Shown here in pieces: positions 1 through 8,317 of a stretch of 64,000 nt of DNA (the stretch's first letter is position 1; every line of letters starts with the position of its first letter). The DNA is from Sphingosinicella terrae (lineage in GTDB: Bacteria; Pseudomonadota; Alphaproteobacteria; Sphingomonadales; Sphingomonadaceae), in contig NZ_QDFY01000001.1 of NCBI RefSeq assembly GCF_003347635.1, positions 868,001-932,000 on the forward strand. The letters run 5' to 3'. The notes below the pieces were generated by a model, which saw nothing but the letters and a program-made list of their open reading frames with translations, made no database searches and was not told the origin of the DNA. The position numbers and the translations under genes are program-made.

Positions 1-218
1 GCCTCCACAATCTCATGGCCGGACACGGCCCCGACGTCGCGAGCTGGCGCGGCGCCAGCGAGGCGACGCTCGCGCCGCACAAGATCGAAGGCACGATGGC
101 CTTCATGGTCGAGAGCTGCTGGCCCTACCGGCCGACGAATTTCGCGCTCGAGACCGAGGCGCTGCAGCGGGATTATGATCAGGCCTGGGGCGGATTCCCG
201 AAGGCGCAGCTGCCCTGA
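1..218 (+). CDS. hmgA: Homogentisate 1,2-dioxygenase, C-terminal fragment
   Basis: This is the last ~72 codons of a gene that starts before the window. The visible peptide begins LHNLMAGHGPD, which matches the LHNCMSGHGPD block near the C-terminus of homogentisate 1,2-dioxygenase. It continues with MAFMVES and RPTNFALE, both typical of that family's tail. The enzyme is a cytosolic Fe(II) dioxygenase that opens the ring of homogentisate to maleylacetoacetate in tyrosine/phenylalanine degradation. The iron ligands lie upstream and cannot be checked. The stop is TGA at 216-218 and the next gene is convergent. Confidence 0.85.
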   Translation, partial: LHNLMAGHGPDVASWRGASEATLAPHKIEGTMAFMVESCWPYRPTNFALETEALQRDYDQAWGGFPKAQLP

Positions 219-260
219 AACAGGGCGGCGGCCCCTTTGTCGAGGATGCGCCCCGCGACC

Positions 261-896
261 TCAGTCCTTGCCGCCTCCGTCCGCAGTCGCGACGGCTTCG
301 TCGGCGCCAGGCTTGCCACCGGGGCCGGCGCCGCCTGCCGGATCGCCCTCGGCAGCGGGACTTCCGCCGGCGGCGGCGGCGCCGCCTGCGCCATTCGCGG
401 CCTCTTCGGCGGGATTGCATTCCCAGCGGAAGTCCGTGCTTTGCGGATTCTCGCGCGTGGCGGTGCAATTCACGCTCGCTTCGGCCCCGCTCGCGTCGCG
501 AATGCGGCCGCTTCCCCGCATGCCGTCATCGTCCGCGCGCTCGAGGTCGATCTGGGCCACCTCGATCTGGCGGCCGCGATAGAATTCCCGGATATTGTTC
601 TCGATGCTGGCGATCGCGGCATCATCGACCGTGGGAACGCATTGCCAGTTGATCTCCGTCCCCTCGGTGCGGCGTGCCGTGCAATTGAGCCGGCTCTCGG
701 CGCCGCTGGCGCGGTCCCGCACCACCGCGAAGCCGGCGAAGGTGCCATCCTCCTGCTGCGCGAGATCGACCTGAGTGACTTCACCGCGCGAGGCGAGATT
801 CTCGCGGATCGAGTCCTCGACTTTCGCTTCGTCGTTGAGAAAGTTGCAACCGGCGAGCGCGAGCACCGCGCCGAGTGAAATGACCATGACTTTCAT
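261..896 (-). CDS. Lipoprotein with two internal repeats
   Basis: A 211-residue protein with a short lipoprotein signal: MKVMVISLGAVLALAGCN has a clear LAGC lipobox with Cys17. The mature part contains two copies of a ~65-residue unit. Each has an IREN/IREF helix start, a V-x-Q-[IV]-D-L strand, an R-D-[RA]-S-G-A-E segment, an NCTA motif and a closing W-x-C-x-P. The two Cys per unit (NCTA and WxC) probably form a disulfide. The tail is Gly/Ala/Pro-rich and low complexity. The ATG at 896 was chosen because it begins the signal; upstream in-frame sequence is not protein-like. It is divergent from the TonB-like gene. Function unknown. Confidence 0.75.
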   Translation of the reverse strand: MKVMVISLGAVLALAGCNFLNDEAKVEDSIRENLASRGEVTQVDLAQQEDGTFAGFAVVRDRASGAESRLNCTARRTEGTEINWQCVPTVDDAAIASIENNIREFYRGRQIEVAQIDLERADDDGMRGSGRIRDASGAEASVNCTATRENPQSTDFRWECNPAEEAANGAGGAAAAGGSPAAEGDPAGGAGPGGKPGADEAVATADGGGKD

Positions 897-1007
897 GAAT
901 TGCCCCCACTTGAAGCTTAGGGGCCCATTTTTCCGCGTATTTGGCGCCCATGCAAGACAGCGTCGCCCCAATCGACAAACTGAGAATGCGTCGATTAATG
1001 ATGGCAG

Positions 1008-1685
1008 ATGGCAGAGTTGATCAGGATCGCCTTCCCCGCGCTGCTGCTGGCAGGTGCCCCGGCAGCGTGGGCCGAGAGCGCTCCTGCGGGCGATCGGCCG
1101 CCCGTTCGCGCCCGCGCCAGCCTCGGCGACTATATCTCTCCCGATGAATATCCGCCCGAAGCCAGGCGGCGGGGGGCGGAGGGCACGGTCAGGCTGGTCG
1201 CCTCGATTTCTCCCGAAGGCCGCGTCGTCGACTGCCGGATCACCGGCTCGAGCGGTGACGCCGGCCTTGACGATGGCACCTGCCAATTGTTTCGCGATCG
1301 CGTTCGCTACACCCCGGCGCGCGATGCCGGAGGCCACGCGGTTCCGGACAGCGTGCCGGCGACCATTGCCTGGCGATTGCCGGAGGCGCCCGCCGTCGCC
1401 GCCCACGCAAGGGCGAATCTCGCCTCCTATGTGAGGTATAATGACTATCCTCGGACGGCGCTCGCCCGCAACGAACAGGGGCGGGTCAGTTTCGAGCTCG
1501 ACGTCTCGTCGCGCGGAGAGGTGAGTTACTGCGTCGTCACCCGATCGAGCGGCAGCAGCGCGCTCGACGCACGCACCTGCGAGATCATGCGGGAGCGTGC
1601 GCGATTCGAGCCGGCGCGCGACGCCGAAGGCAATCCCGCCCCGGACACGGTCCGGGCCGACTTGACCTGGAGGATCGTGCGCTAG
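1008..1685 (+). CDS. Periplasmic protein with two TonB C-terminal domains
   Basis: A 225-residue protein with an N-terminal signal peptide (hydrophobic to about residue 22, ending AWAES). Two TonB_C-like units follow, at roughly 35-125 and 135-225. Each starts with a Y-P-x-x-A-x-[RA]-x-x-x-[QE]-G motif (YPPEARRRGAEG and YPRTALARNEQG) and has a C-x-[IV]-T-x-S-S/G-S-x-x-x-[LD]-L-D core. Ordinary TonB proteins have one such domain behind a membrane anchor and a proline-rich spacer; here neither is present. It may be a soluble TonB-box binder or a structural protein. Start at ATG 1008 has only a weak ribosome site. Confidence 0.75.
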   Translation: MAELIRIAFPALLLAGAPAAWAESAPAGDRPPVRARASLGDYISPDEYPPEARRRGAEGTVRLVASISPEGRVVDCRITGSSGDAGLDDGTCQLFRDRVRYTPARDAGGHAVPDSVPATIAWRLPEAPAVAAHARANLASYVRYNDYPRTALARNEQGRVSFELDVSSRGEVSYCVVTRSSGSSALDARTCEIMRERARFEPARDAEGNPAPDTVRADLTWRIVR

Positions 1686-1771
1686 TTCCCTGCCCATCCG
1701 GCCGCTTCGGAACTCTGTCCTCCCCGGCTCGTCCGACCCGAGCAGCTGCAACCGACGAAGGCGCGTTCCTC

Positions 1772-3508
1772 TTGATCCAACTCGGCCGAACGATCCTGCT
1801 CTGGCTCGCCAGACACGCGCTCGCGCTCATCCTGATCCTGATCATCCTGATTGCCGGACGCTATGCGTGGGAACCGGTACGCAACTGGGTCCGCGCGCAG
1901 AGCACGGCGGCGCAGAGCCTGCCTGCCGCGCGCGCCGCTCATGCCGACGCCCGCGACCGCTTCGAAACCTATGCCGCGGCCAGGGCGCAAGAGATCGAGC
2001 TGGAGACGGCGCGGCTCGCAGAAGCGCCCGCAGCGGCCCTGCGCGCGCGGCGCTCGGCCATCGATCCCGCGCTCGCCGAAGTGCGGAAGGAGCGGCTCGG
2101 CGGCGGCGCCCTCGCCCTGGCCGCAACGCAGGGCGATTCGGACGCGCTTTTCGCCCATGCCCGCGCCGGCGCCGAAATCGCCCTCCTTGAGCGCGAGCGA
2201 AACTATATCGACAGCCTGCTCGCCGCCCGCGCCAGCGACAGCCGCCGATCCAGCCTGGCGGCGCAGCGACAGGATGCCGCCCGCCGCGTCGCCGCCAGCC
2301 ATCGCCAGTGGCTCGCCGCGCGCGACCGTGCCGCCGCGCTCAACCGGCGCCCGCTCGCCGGCCCGCGCAACTTCGTCTGCCGCAATGCGCGGCCGGGGAT
2401 CGGTTGCGATCATTATCAGGCGCTGCGCGAGGCGCGGGCGGACATGGCGTCGGCGCTGGCGGCGAATCGCCGCGCCCATGCCGAGATCCGCGCCATCGAC
2501 CGTAGTCTGGGCGCGATGACCGCAGCCCGTGCGGCCGCCGCGGATGCCGCCGCCCTCTTCGAGGCGGAGCGCGCGGCCACGGCGGCGCGCCTGCAACAAG
2601 CCGAGCGCGCCCTTCGTGCGAACTGGCTGATCTGGATCCGACGGCCGATCGTCGAGATGCTGCCGACCGCGCTCGCCATCCTCGCCGCGGCGATGCTGGC
2701 GCCGCCCTTGGTCAAGGCCTTCCTCTATTTCGTCATCGCCCCGTTGGCGGCGCGGCGCCGCCCGATCCGGCTATTGCCCGGCGATCGCGGCGAAATCGCC
2801 GCCGCCAGCGCGGCACCGGCCGTGTCGCAGCCTGTCCCGGTCACGCCGGCCGATGAGCTGCTCGTCGTCCCGGAGGCGGTGCAGAGCACGCCCCATGATG
2901 CGGCCAAGGCGACCCAGTGGCTGCTGCGGACGTCGATGCCGCTCACCAGCCTCGCCGCCGGAATGGCCGGGCTGATCCGGATCCGTTCGCGCCGGCCGGA
3001 AACCGTCCTGGTCTCGGCGACGGCCGATCCGCTGGCCGAGATCGCCCTTGTCGAGATGGCGGCGGGTTCCGCCCTGGTGCTGCGACCGCGCGCGCTGCGC
3101 GGTCTGCTCCAGCCGATCGGACGTCCCGTGCGGATCACCCGACACTGGCGTCTCGCCCACCTCTCCGCCTGGCTGACGCTGCAGTTCCGCTACATCGTCT
3201 TCCACGGTCCCTGCACCCTGATCGTCCAAGGCAGGCGCGGAGTCCGGCTCGAGCGCGCGGCACGCGGGCGCGGGATCAACCAGGCGGCGACGATCGGCTT
3301 CAGCGCGGGACTTGCCTATTCGGTGCGCCGGAGCGAGGCGTTCGGCGCCTATCTGCTGGGCCGCCAGGACTTGTTCAACGACAGCTTCGAAGACGGTGAC
3401 GGCTTCTGCCTCTACGAGGAGATGCCGCGCGAGGGCGCCCGCGCCGGCTTGTGGGGCCGCGGACTCGAGGGCCTGGGCGACGCCGCGCTCAAGGTCTTCG
3501 GGATCTGA
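1772..3508 (+). CDS. Membrane protein with long coiled coil, unknown function
   Basis: A 578-residue protein that I do not recognise. It has an N-terminal membrane helix (about 13-30, rich in Leu/Ile), an Ala/Arg/Glu-rich coiled-coil region (about 40-280), a second hydrophobic segment (about 290-325), and a soluble C-terminal part of ~230 residues with many short beta-type strands. The C-terminal part faintly recalls AIM24/TerD-like beta proteins, but I would not assign it. Start is a TTG at 1772; no better start lies nearby. A family member would be expected in the envelope, with the coiled coil between two membrane anchors. Confidence 0.6.
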   Translation: MIQLGRTILLWLARHALALILILIILIAGRYAWEPVRNWVRAQSTAAQSLPAARAAHADARDRFETYAAARAQEIELETARLAEAPAAALRARRSAIDPALAEVRKERLGGGALALAATQGDSDALFAHARAGAEIALLERERNYIDSLLAARASDSRRSSLAAQRQDAARRVAASHRQWLAARDRAAALNRRPLAGPRNFVCRNARPGIGCDHYQALREARADMASALAANRRAHAEIRAIDRSLGAMTAARAAAADAAALFEAERAATAARLQQAERALRANWLIWIRRPIVEMLPTALAILAAAMLAPPLVKAFLYFVIAPLAARRRPIRLLPGDRGEIAAASAAPAVSQPVPVTPADELLVVPEAVQSTPHDAAKATQWLLRTSMPLTSLAAGMAGLIRIRSRRPETVLVSATADPLAEIALVEMAAGSALVLRPRALRGLLQPIGRPVRITRHWRLAHLSAWLTLQFRYIVFHGPCTLIVQGRRGVRLERAARGRGINQAATIGFSAGLAYSVRRSEAFGAYLLGRQDLFNDSFEDGDGFCLYEEMPREGARAGLWGRGLEGLGDAALKVFGI

Positions 3509-3527
3509 GGCGCCGCCGATCCTGCCT

Positions 3528-3965
3528 TCAGCCGAATCGGCTCAGCCGTGCCGGTCCCGTCTCGACGGGAGCCAGCTCGCGGACGACGAACCAATAGGCG
3601 TCGGTCCATGCCGAAACCATCGCCGGGGAGAGCCGCGGACCGAGCGTCTCGCGTAGGACGCCGCCGAGGGCGAGGCCGAAGCGCGAATAATGGCGTCCAT
3701 CGATCTCGAGGCGGCGATGTTCGGCCGCTTCCTCGCGCAGATCGCCCACCTCGCGGCCTTCAACGAGATCCCCAGCGGCGCCGAGGAGCAGCCTGACCAG
3801 AACGAGCGCGGTGATGTCGCCCTGGCCGAAGGCCTCGTCACTGGTCTCCATCGCCACCAGCCGTTTCTGCATCGAGGCGGTGACGCCATCGCGGTGACGT
3901 TCGAGAATGGCGAGAGACTGAGCGAGTGCGAGGCGGGTGTTTTCGGCGATCAGGTTTACGGACAT
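3528..3965 (-). CDS. Globin-like protein
   Basis: A 145-residue, mostly helical protein with no signal peptide. The second half follows the globin F-to-H pattern: EHRRLEIDGRHYSRFGLAL, then LGPRLSPAMVSAWTDAYWFV. This resembles the kHxxxgvxpehY...LG...vaxAWxxaY signature of single-domain bacterial haemoglobins. The His of EHRRLE is the likely proximal haem ligand (inference). The N-terminal half is more divergent, so haem binding or a sensor-globin role is possible but not shown. The ATG at 3965 starts the recognisable domain; longer in-frame sequence upstream is Arg/Pro-rich and unlike protein. Confidence 0.65.
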   Translation of the reverse strand: MSVNLIAENTRLALAQSLAILERHRDGVTASMQKRLVAMETSDEAFGQGDITALVLVRLLLGAAGDLVEGREVGDLREEAAEHRRLEIDGRHYSRFGLALGGVLRETLGPRLSPAMVSAWTDAYWFVVRELAPVETGPARLSRFG

Positions 3966-4321
3966 GTCGGCGTTCCGTTGCTCCCCCGGAGGAAGGATGT
4001 GGCGACGTGGGCGCGGAAGCTCGCTTCCCGGGGCGGACGATCCGGCGACGCCTGCCATGCCGGCGAGCCCGGCCCGATCTGTGTCCCCCCGGGTGCCTGC
4101 GCTAGCCGCGCGAATCCACCCGAGGGCAGCACGTGAACCAGGTACCGGCCTCATGCAGTCGCAAACGCTCGAAGGCGGGGAAATGCCGCATAAACATGAG
4201 TCTAACGGTGCCTGCTGGGGATCGCAAGGCATGTCGCGGAACCGGCGCGCCGCGCGCCCGTTGGCCCGACGTCGCTGCGCGAGCGACGCTGCCCGGCCGT
4301 TCGTCGAAAAGGGATTCCAAG
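3966..4321. other. Intergenic region between globin-like and Csp genes
   Basis: This 356-base gap separates two divergent genes and has no convincing ORF. It holds the EcfG-like promoter at 4238-4262 for the downstream copper-storage gene. I saw no obvious copper-responsive operator (CueR or CopY type) and no recognisable promoter for the globin gene. Confidence 0.5.
4238..4262 (+). promoter_or_regulatory. EcfG-type general stress promoter
   Basis: GGAAC at 4238-4242 and CGTT at 4259-4262 are separated by 16 bases, matching the GGAAC-N16/17-CGTT consensus of the alphaproteobacterial general stress sigma factor EcfG. The -10 element lies about 60 bases before the Csp start codon. By inference, copper storage is induced in the general stress response. 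Confidence 0.5.
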
Positions 4322-4732
4322 ATGCAAGTTCGCGAGATGCTCTCGACACATCCCAACGTGAAGGGCGACGCCAACGATGCGCTGCTGCGATGCATCGAGG
4401 AATGCTATGCCTGCGCCCAGGCCTGCACGGCCTGCGCCGACGCCTGTCTCGCCGAGGAGAGGGTCGCCGACCTGCGCCAATGCATCCGTCTCAATCTCGA
4501 CTGCGGCGATATCTGCGCGGCCGCCGGCGCTGCCGCCACGCGCCGGACGGGCAGCAACGAGGAATTGCTCGTCCAGCTCCTGACCGCCTGCGCCCTTGCC
4601 TGTCGTCTTTGCGGCGACGAATGCGAGCATCATGCGGGGATGATGGAACATTGCCGCGTCTGCGCCGAGGCGTGCCGCCGCTGCGCGGATGCCTGCAACG
4701 AGGCGATTCGGTCCATCCGCAGCGTCCGCTGA
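4322..4732 (+). CDS. Four-helix bundle copper-storage protein (Csp, DUF326)
   Basis: A 136-residue protein with 18 cysteines arranged in helical CxxxC-type patterns (CIEECYACAQACTACADAC and CRVCAEACRRCADAC). This is the hallmark of bacterial Csp proteins, four-helix bundles whose core is lined by Cys thiolates that bind many Cu(I) ions. There is no signal peptide, so it is the cytosolic (Csp3-like) type. Length and Cys count fit that group. The ATG at 4322 begins the conserved region. An EcfG-like promoter lies upstream. It is probably monocistronic: the next gene starts 150 bases further on and has its own promoter-like sequence. Confidence 0.85.
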   Translation: MQVREMLSTHPNVKGDANDALLRCIEECYACAQACTACADACLAEERVADLRQCIRLNLDCGDICAAAGAAATRRTGSNEELLVQLLTACALACRLCGDECEHHAGMMEHCRVCAEACRRCADACNEAIRSIRSVR

Positions 4733-4774
4733 AAACGAGCGGCGGCGCGACTCCGCCGGTTCGACGTCGGGCGC

Positions 4775-4799
4775 GGAACCGGAAGCGTTCCGACGCGTC
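4775..4799 (+). promoter_or_regulatory. Possible EcfG-type promoter
   Basis: GGAAC at 4775-4779 is followed after 16 bases by CGTC at 4796-4799, one mismatch from the EcfG -10 CGTT. It lies 82 bases before the small ORF at 4882. The mismatch makes this weaker than the sites at 4238 and 57889. Confidence 0.35.
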
Positions 4800-4881
4800 A
4801 TGCAGCCCGATCGTCGCTTACCGGCGTCGCCCCCTGATCCAGGTTATGGAAGAATGGGGGGTCGGATCGAAAAGGGGGAAT

Positions 4882-5064
4882 ATGAACGATATCTCGCGGC
4901 TCACGGAAAAGGCCTATTACCTTCTGCGAGCGGAATCCGAGCTGCGGATGGCGCGGCGGGCCCGGCACGAAGCCGCGGCGAGGGCACATTTCATGATCGC
5001 CGGACTGTGCCTCGACAAGGCCCATCGGACGATCGGCAGCGATCCCGGCCTGGCCAGTCCCTGA
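4882..5064 (+). CDS. Small hypothetical protein
   Basis: A 60-residue, charged helical protein (many Arg, Ala, Glu) with no signal or membrane segment. The ATG at 4882 is preceded by AAAGGGGG, a good ribosome site. The sequence resembles small alphaproteobacterial stress-associated proteins in size and character only; no family is recognised. It sits behind a possible EcfG promoter and downstream of the Csp gene. Real coding is supported by the ribosome site and by the absence of any competing gene. Confidence 0.55.
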   Translation: MNDISRLTEKAYYLLRAESELRMARRARHEAAARAHFMIAGLCLDKAHRTIGSDPGLASP

Positions 5065-5088
5065 CGCGTCGACGCGCGTCTCGCTCCG

Positions 5089-6876
5089 TCAGCGCGCGGG
5101 CGGCGCGAAGCTGATCAGGACGTCACTCGTCTCGGCCGCCGGTTTCGCGCCGGAGCCGAAGAAGAGCAGTCGCCCGTCAGGCTTCAGCACCGCGACGAGC
5201 AGGCTGCCCTCCTCCATCGTCGCCTTCTTGTCGCCGAAGGTGAAGCGTTCCGTCAGCTCCGTTCGCCGGAAGCGCCAGCCCGCTTCGTGCCGGGCGACCA
5301 GCGATTCGATCGACGCCTGATCCTCGAGCAGCACCCGGCCGCGATGGTGGAGGGGCGGCCGCTCATCGTCGACGCCGATCTGCGCCACCGCATGATAGCC
5401 CATTTCGGGACCCAGATCGGTGCAGATCAGGGCGTTGCGCGCCGGGCTTCCCGTCGCCGCGACGAGCTGCTGGAAGCGCGACAGATCGACGAGATCGTCC
5501 GTGACCTCGCTCAATATGTCGCCGCGATAGACGGCGAGACCCTCGCGCACGGCGGGTCGCAGCGCCAGCCGGCTGTCGTCCGCCACCGTCACCTCGACTC
5601 CGAGTTCCGCCAGGAAGCGGCCGAGGGCGATCGTCCAGGGATTGGCCCCGACCAGCAGCAGACCCCGCCCCTCGCCCTGGTCGATGCCCAGGCGGCGGGC
5701 GAACGCATTGGCGGTGAAACCATGCGCGACGATCGTCGCCACGACGACCCCGAACGAGAGCGGGATCAAGGCCTCGGCGCCCGGTACCCCATGCTCCTCC
5801 AGCCGCAACGCGAACAGGCCGCTGATCGCGACCGCGACGACGCCGCGCGGCCCGATCCACGCGACGAAGGCGCGCTCGCGCCAGGGCACGCCCGAGAAAA
5901 GAAGGCTGGCCATCACGGTCAGCGGCCGGACGACGAACAGGAGGAGGACGAGGAAAAGGAGGAAGCGCAGCTCGAAGGCGCGCAACGTGACCCAGTCCAG
6001 GGTCGCGGGCAGCAGGATGAACACGCCGGAGACGAGCAGCACGCCCAGATCTTCCTTGAAGCGGCGCAGGCTCTCGAACTCGTAAAGACGGCTGTTGGCG
6101 ATGACCACGCCCATCACCGTCACCGTCACCAGCCCGGTCTCATGGTAGATGAGATCGGCTGCGACGAAGCTCGCAATGACCGAGACGAGCAGCACCGGCG
6201 CCTTCAGATATTCAGGCACCAGCCCGCGCCGGAACAGCCAGGTCAGCATCATCGCCACCGCCACGCCGAGCGCGGCGGCAATGCCCGTCGCAATGGCCAC
6301 CTCGGCGGCGATCTCGGCAACGTTCCGCGCGGTACCCTCATAGGTGATCCACGCGAAGATGAAGACGGCCAGAAGGGCGCCGATCGGATCGTTGACGATT
6401 CCTTCCCAGCGCAGGATCTGCGCCGGCCGCCGGCCGATATTGAGGTTGCGCAGCAACGGCCCGATCACGGTGGGACCGGTCACGACCATGATGCCGCCGA
6501 ACAAGGCGGCGACCGCGAGCGGCAGTCCTCCGCCATAATAAGCGGCGGCGGTACCCAAGGCCCAGCCGACGGGGACGCCGACGACGACGAGCCCGAGCAC
6601 GGCGCGGCCGGCCTTCGACGCGCGCAGGTCTCGGAAGTTGAGGCTGAGGCCGCCGTCGAACAGGATCACGGCCACCGCGAGCTTGATGATCGGCTCGAGC
6701 AGTGGCCCGAAGTCCCGCTCCGGAACGATCACGCCCGTGACCGGGCCGGCAACGAGTCCGGCGAGCATCATCAGCGCGATCGCCGGTCGACCGGTCCGCC
6801 AGGCGATCCATTGGGCGCCGATTCCCAGCAAACCGATCAGCGCGATCTTCACCATCATCGAGTCGATGAAGTCCAC
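5089..6876 (-). CDS. CPA1-type cation:proton antiporter with TrkA-N domain
   Basis: A 595-residue inner-membrane antiporter. The first ~390 residues hold about 11-12 hydrophobic helices, with family motifs ALFGGIMVVTGPTVIGPLLR (the TGPTVIGP unwound helix of NhaP-type CPA1 exchangers) and an ILFDGGLSLN segment. The NDP in the next helix (EGIVNDPIGALL) supplies the conserved ion-binding Asp. A Rossmann-like TrkA-N/RCK part follows at about 400-520 (GLLLVGANPWTIALGRFL), then a small C-terminal domain. Such proteins exchange Na+ or K+ for H+ in pH and salt homeostasis. It is a single gene in minus orientation. Confidence 0.85.
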   Translation of the reverse strand: MDFIDSMMVKIALIGLLGIGAQWIAWRTGRPAIALMMLAGLVAGPVTGVIVPERDFGPLLEPIIKLAVAVILFDGGLSLNFRDLRASKAGRAVLGLVVVGVPVGWALGTAAAYYGGGLPLAVAALFGGIMVVTGPTVIGPLLRNLNIGRRPAQILRWEGIVNDPIGALLAVFIFAWITYEGTARNVAEIAAEVAIATGIAAALGVAVAMMLTWLFRRGLVPEYLKAPVLLVSVIASFVAADLIYHETGLVTVTVMGVVIANSRLYEFESLRRFKEDLGVLLVSGVFILLPATLDWVTLRAFELRFLLFLVLLLFVVRPLTVMASLLFSGVPWRERAFVAWIGPRGVVAVAISGLFALRLEEHGVPGAEALIPLSFGVVVATIVAHGFTANAFARRLGIDQGEGRGLLLVGANPWTIALGRFLAELGVEVTVADDSRLALRPAVREGLAVYRGDILSEVTDDLVDLSRFQQLVAATGSPARNALICTDLGPEMGYHAVAQIGVDDERPPLHHRGRVLLEDQASIESLVARHEAGWRFRRTELTERFTFGDKKATMEEGSLLVAVLKPDGRLLFFGSGAKPAAETSDVLISFAPPAR

Positions 6877-7232
6877 GCCTGCTCAGTCCTTTCTTTTCGG
6901 CCGCCGCGCTGATCTCGATGGCATCTTCCGGTGAAGGCGTCCGCGCCCGACGTCAACCTCCGCGGCCTCCGACGGCGATCGGCAGGCCGTCGGCTTCGTC
7001 GCGCCGCGCGGCGGCTTCGTCGCGAAGCCGGTTTCCCCGCCAGGCCGAAGCCGTAGGAGGTCGCGGATCAGACCGTGGACTAGCTCGCGCCGTGCGGCTC
7101 GGCCCGTCCCATGGCAGGCACGATTGACACGATCGACACCCGGCCGAAACCGAATTGTCGATGAAAGTCAGGCTCTTGTGCCCTATATGCAGGGCCTGGC
7201 AACGCGGCAGGACAGGCCGCCGGAGAGGAAAG
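6877..7232. other. Intergenic region, no gene seen
   Basis: This 356-base gap separates the divergent antiporter gene and a small membrane ORF. Short ORFs in it are Arg/Ser/Pro-rich shadows without ribosome sites. TATATG near 7189 could be a -10 element for the following ORF, but I could not match a good -35. Confidence 0.4.
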
Positions 7233-7391
7233 ATGAACGTTCGCAAGACGCTGAAGAACCCGATCATGCTGACCCTGCAGGGCTTCGCCGCGGGTGCCTT
7301 GCTGTTCTTCGCGGTTCATCCCTTCGCCGGCCACGACGTGCCGGAGCCGCAGCCCTCGGCAGGATCGGTGCTGGAGTCGATCCAGGCCTGA
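7233..7391 (+). CDS. Small single-helix membrane protein
   Basis: A 52-residue protein starting MNVRKTLKN, with one hydrophobic helix at about 12-28 (IMLTLQGFAAGALLFFAV) and a short polar tail. The start at 7233 follows a GGAGAGGAAAG ribosome site. No family is recognised. The positive N-terminus and single helix fit an N-in membrane peptide. Confidence 0.5.
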   Translation: MNVRKTLKNPIMLTLQGFAAGALLFFAVHPFAGHDVPEPQPSAGSVLESIQA

Positions 7392-7512
7392 TCGCGCGCG
7401 TCTCGGCGGCGCTGCCGAAGCGCGCTCTCGCGCGCAATCTCGCCCTCCTCACCGGCGCGCGCCTGCCCTAGCCCGCGACGCGGCGGCCGGTTCGCGCCAT
7501 CCGACCTGCACC

Positions 7513-8307
7513 ATGGCCCAATCCGACACCCCCCGGCTCTCGGCCGGCGAAATCGACCAGTTCGTTCATCGCGGGTTCGTCCGGATCGACGGCGCCTTCT
7601 CGCGCGATATGGCCGCCACCGCCTGCGACATCCTTTGGCGCGAGGCCGGTTGCGATCCCGACGATCCCGCGACCTGGCCCGGACCGGTCGTGCGCCTCGG
7701 CCACCAGGCCGAGCCGGTCTTCCGCGAAGCCGCCAACGCGCCGATCCTTCTGGAAGCGTTCGACCAGCTCGTCGGGGCGGGCAATTGGCAGCGGCAAGGC
7801 GGCCTCGGCACCTTCCCGATCCGATTCCCCTCCCCCGACGAACCCGGCGATACCGGCTGGCATGTCGACCCGAGCTTCGGCTTCGAGAATCCCGATTTCC
7901 TGTCCTGGCGGCTGAATATCCACTCGCAGGGCCGAACTCTGCTGATGCTGTTCCTGCTCACCGACGTCGGCGAGGCGGATGCACCGACGCGGCTGCGGGT
8001 GGGATCCCATCGGGACGTCGCCCGCGACCTGGCGCCTCATGGCGCGGCGGGACGGACTTTGGGGGAACTCGCCGCCGACGACTTCGCCAGCTCGGCCGAT
8101 CGCGCCGTCGCGCTCGCCGTCGGCGAGGCGGGAACGGTTTATCTCTGCCATCCTTTCCTGGTGCACGCCGCCCAGCCGCATTTCGGAACGCGGCCGCGAA
8201 TCATCGCTCAGCCGCCGCTCCTTCCCGCCCCGAACCTGGATCCCGAGGAGGCGGTAGCGCAGGACTTCCCGGTCTGGCGCGCGATCCGGCTGGCGCTGGA
8301 CGGCTGA
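7513..8307 (+). CDS. Phytanoyl-CoA dioxygenase (PhyH) family protein
   Basis: A 264-residue cytosolic protein of the PhyH type of Fe(II)/2-oxoglutarate oxygenases. The HVD of GWHVDPSFGF is the H-x-D part of the metal-binding triad, and the His of VYLCHPFLVHAA is the likely distal ligand. The Arg of RPRIIAQPPL would bind the 2-oxoglutarate carboxylate. The substrate cannot be told. Start ATG 7513 is inferred from the beginning of similarity. It stands alone, convergent with pspF. Confidence 0.75.
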   Translation: MAQSDTPRLSAGEIDQFVHRGFVRIDGAFSRDMAATACDILWREAGCDPDDPATWPGPVVRLGHQAEPVFREAANAPILLEAFDQLVGAGNWQRQGGLGTFPIRFPSPDEPGDTGWHVDPSFGFENPDFLSWRLNIHSQGRTLLMLFLLTDVGEADAPTRLRVGSHRDVARDLAPHGAAGRTLGELAADDFASSADRAVALAVGEAGTVYLCHPFLVHAAQPHFGTRPRIIAQPPLLPAPNLDPEEAVAQDFPVWRAIRLALDG

Positions 8308-8317
8308 ACCCGAACCC

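Noticed and set aside
5287-6912. 541-codon plus-strand ORF opposite the antiporter gene
   Set aside because: Its composition (Asp, His, Arg, Gln runs) is that of an antisense frame in GC-rich DNA. The minus strand encodes a clear antiporter with family motifs.
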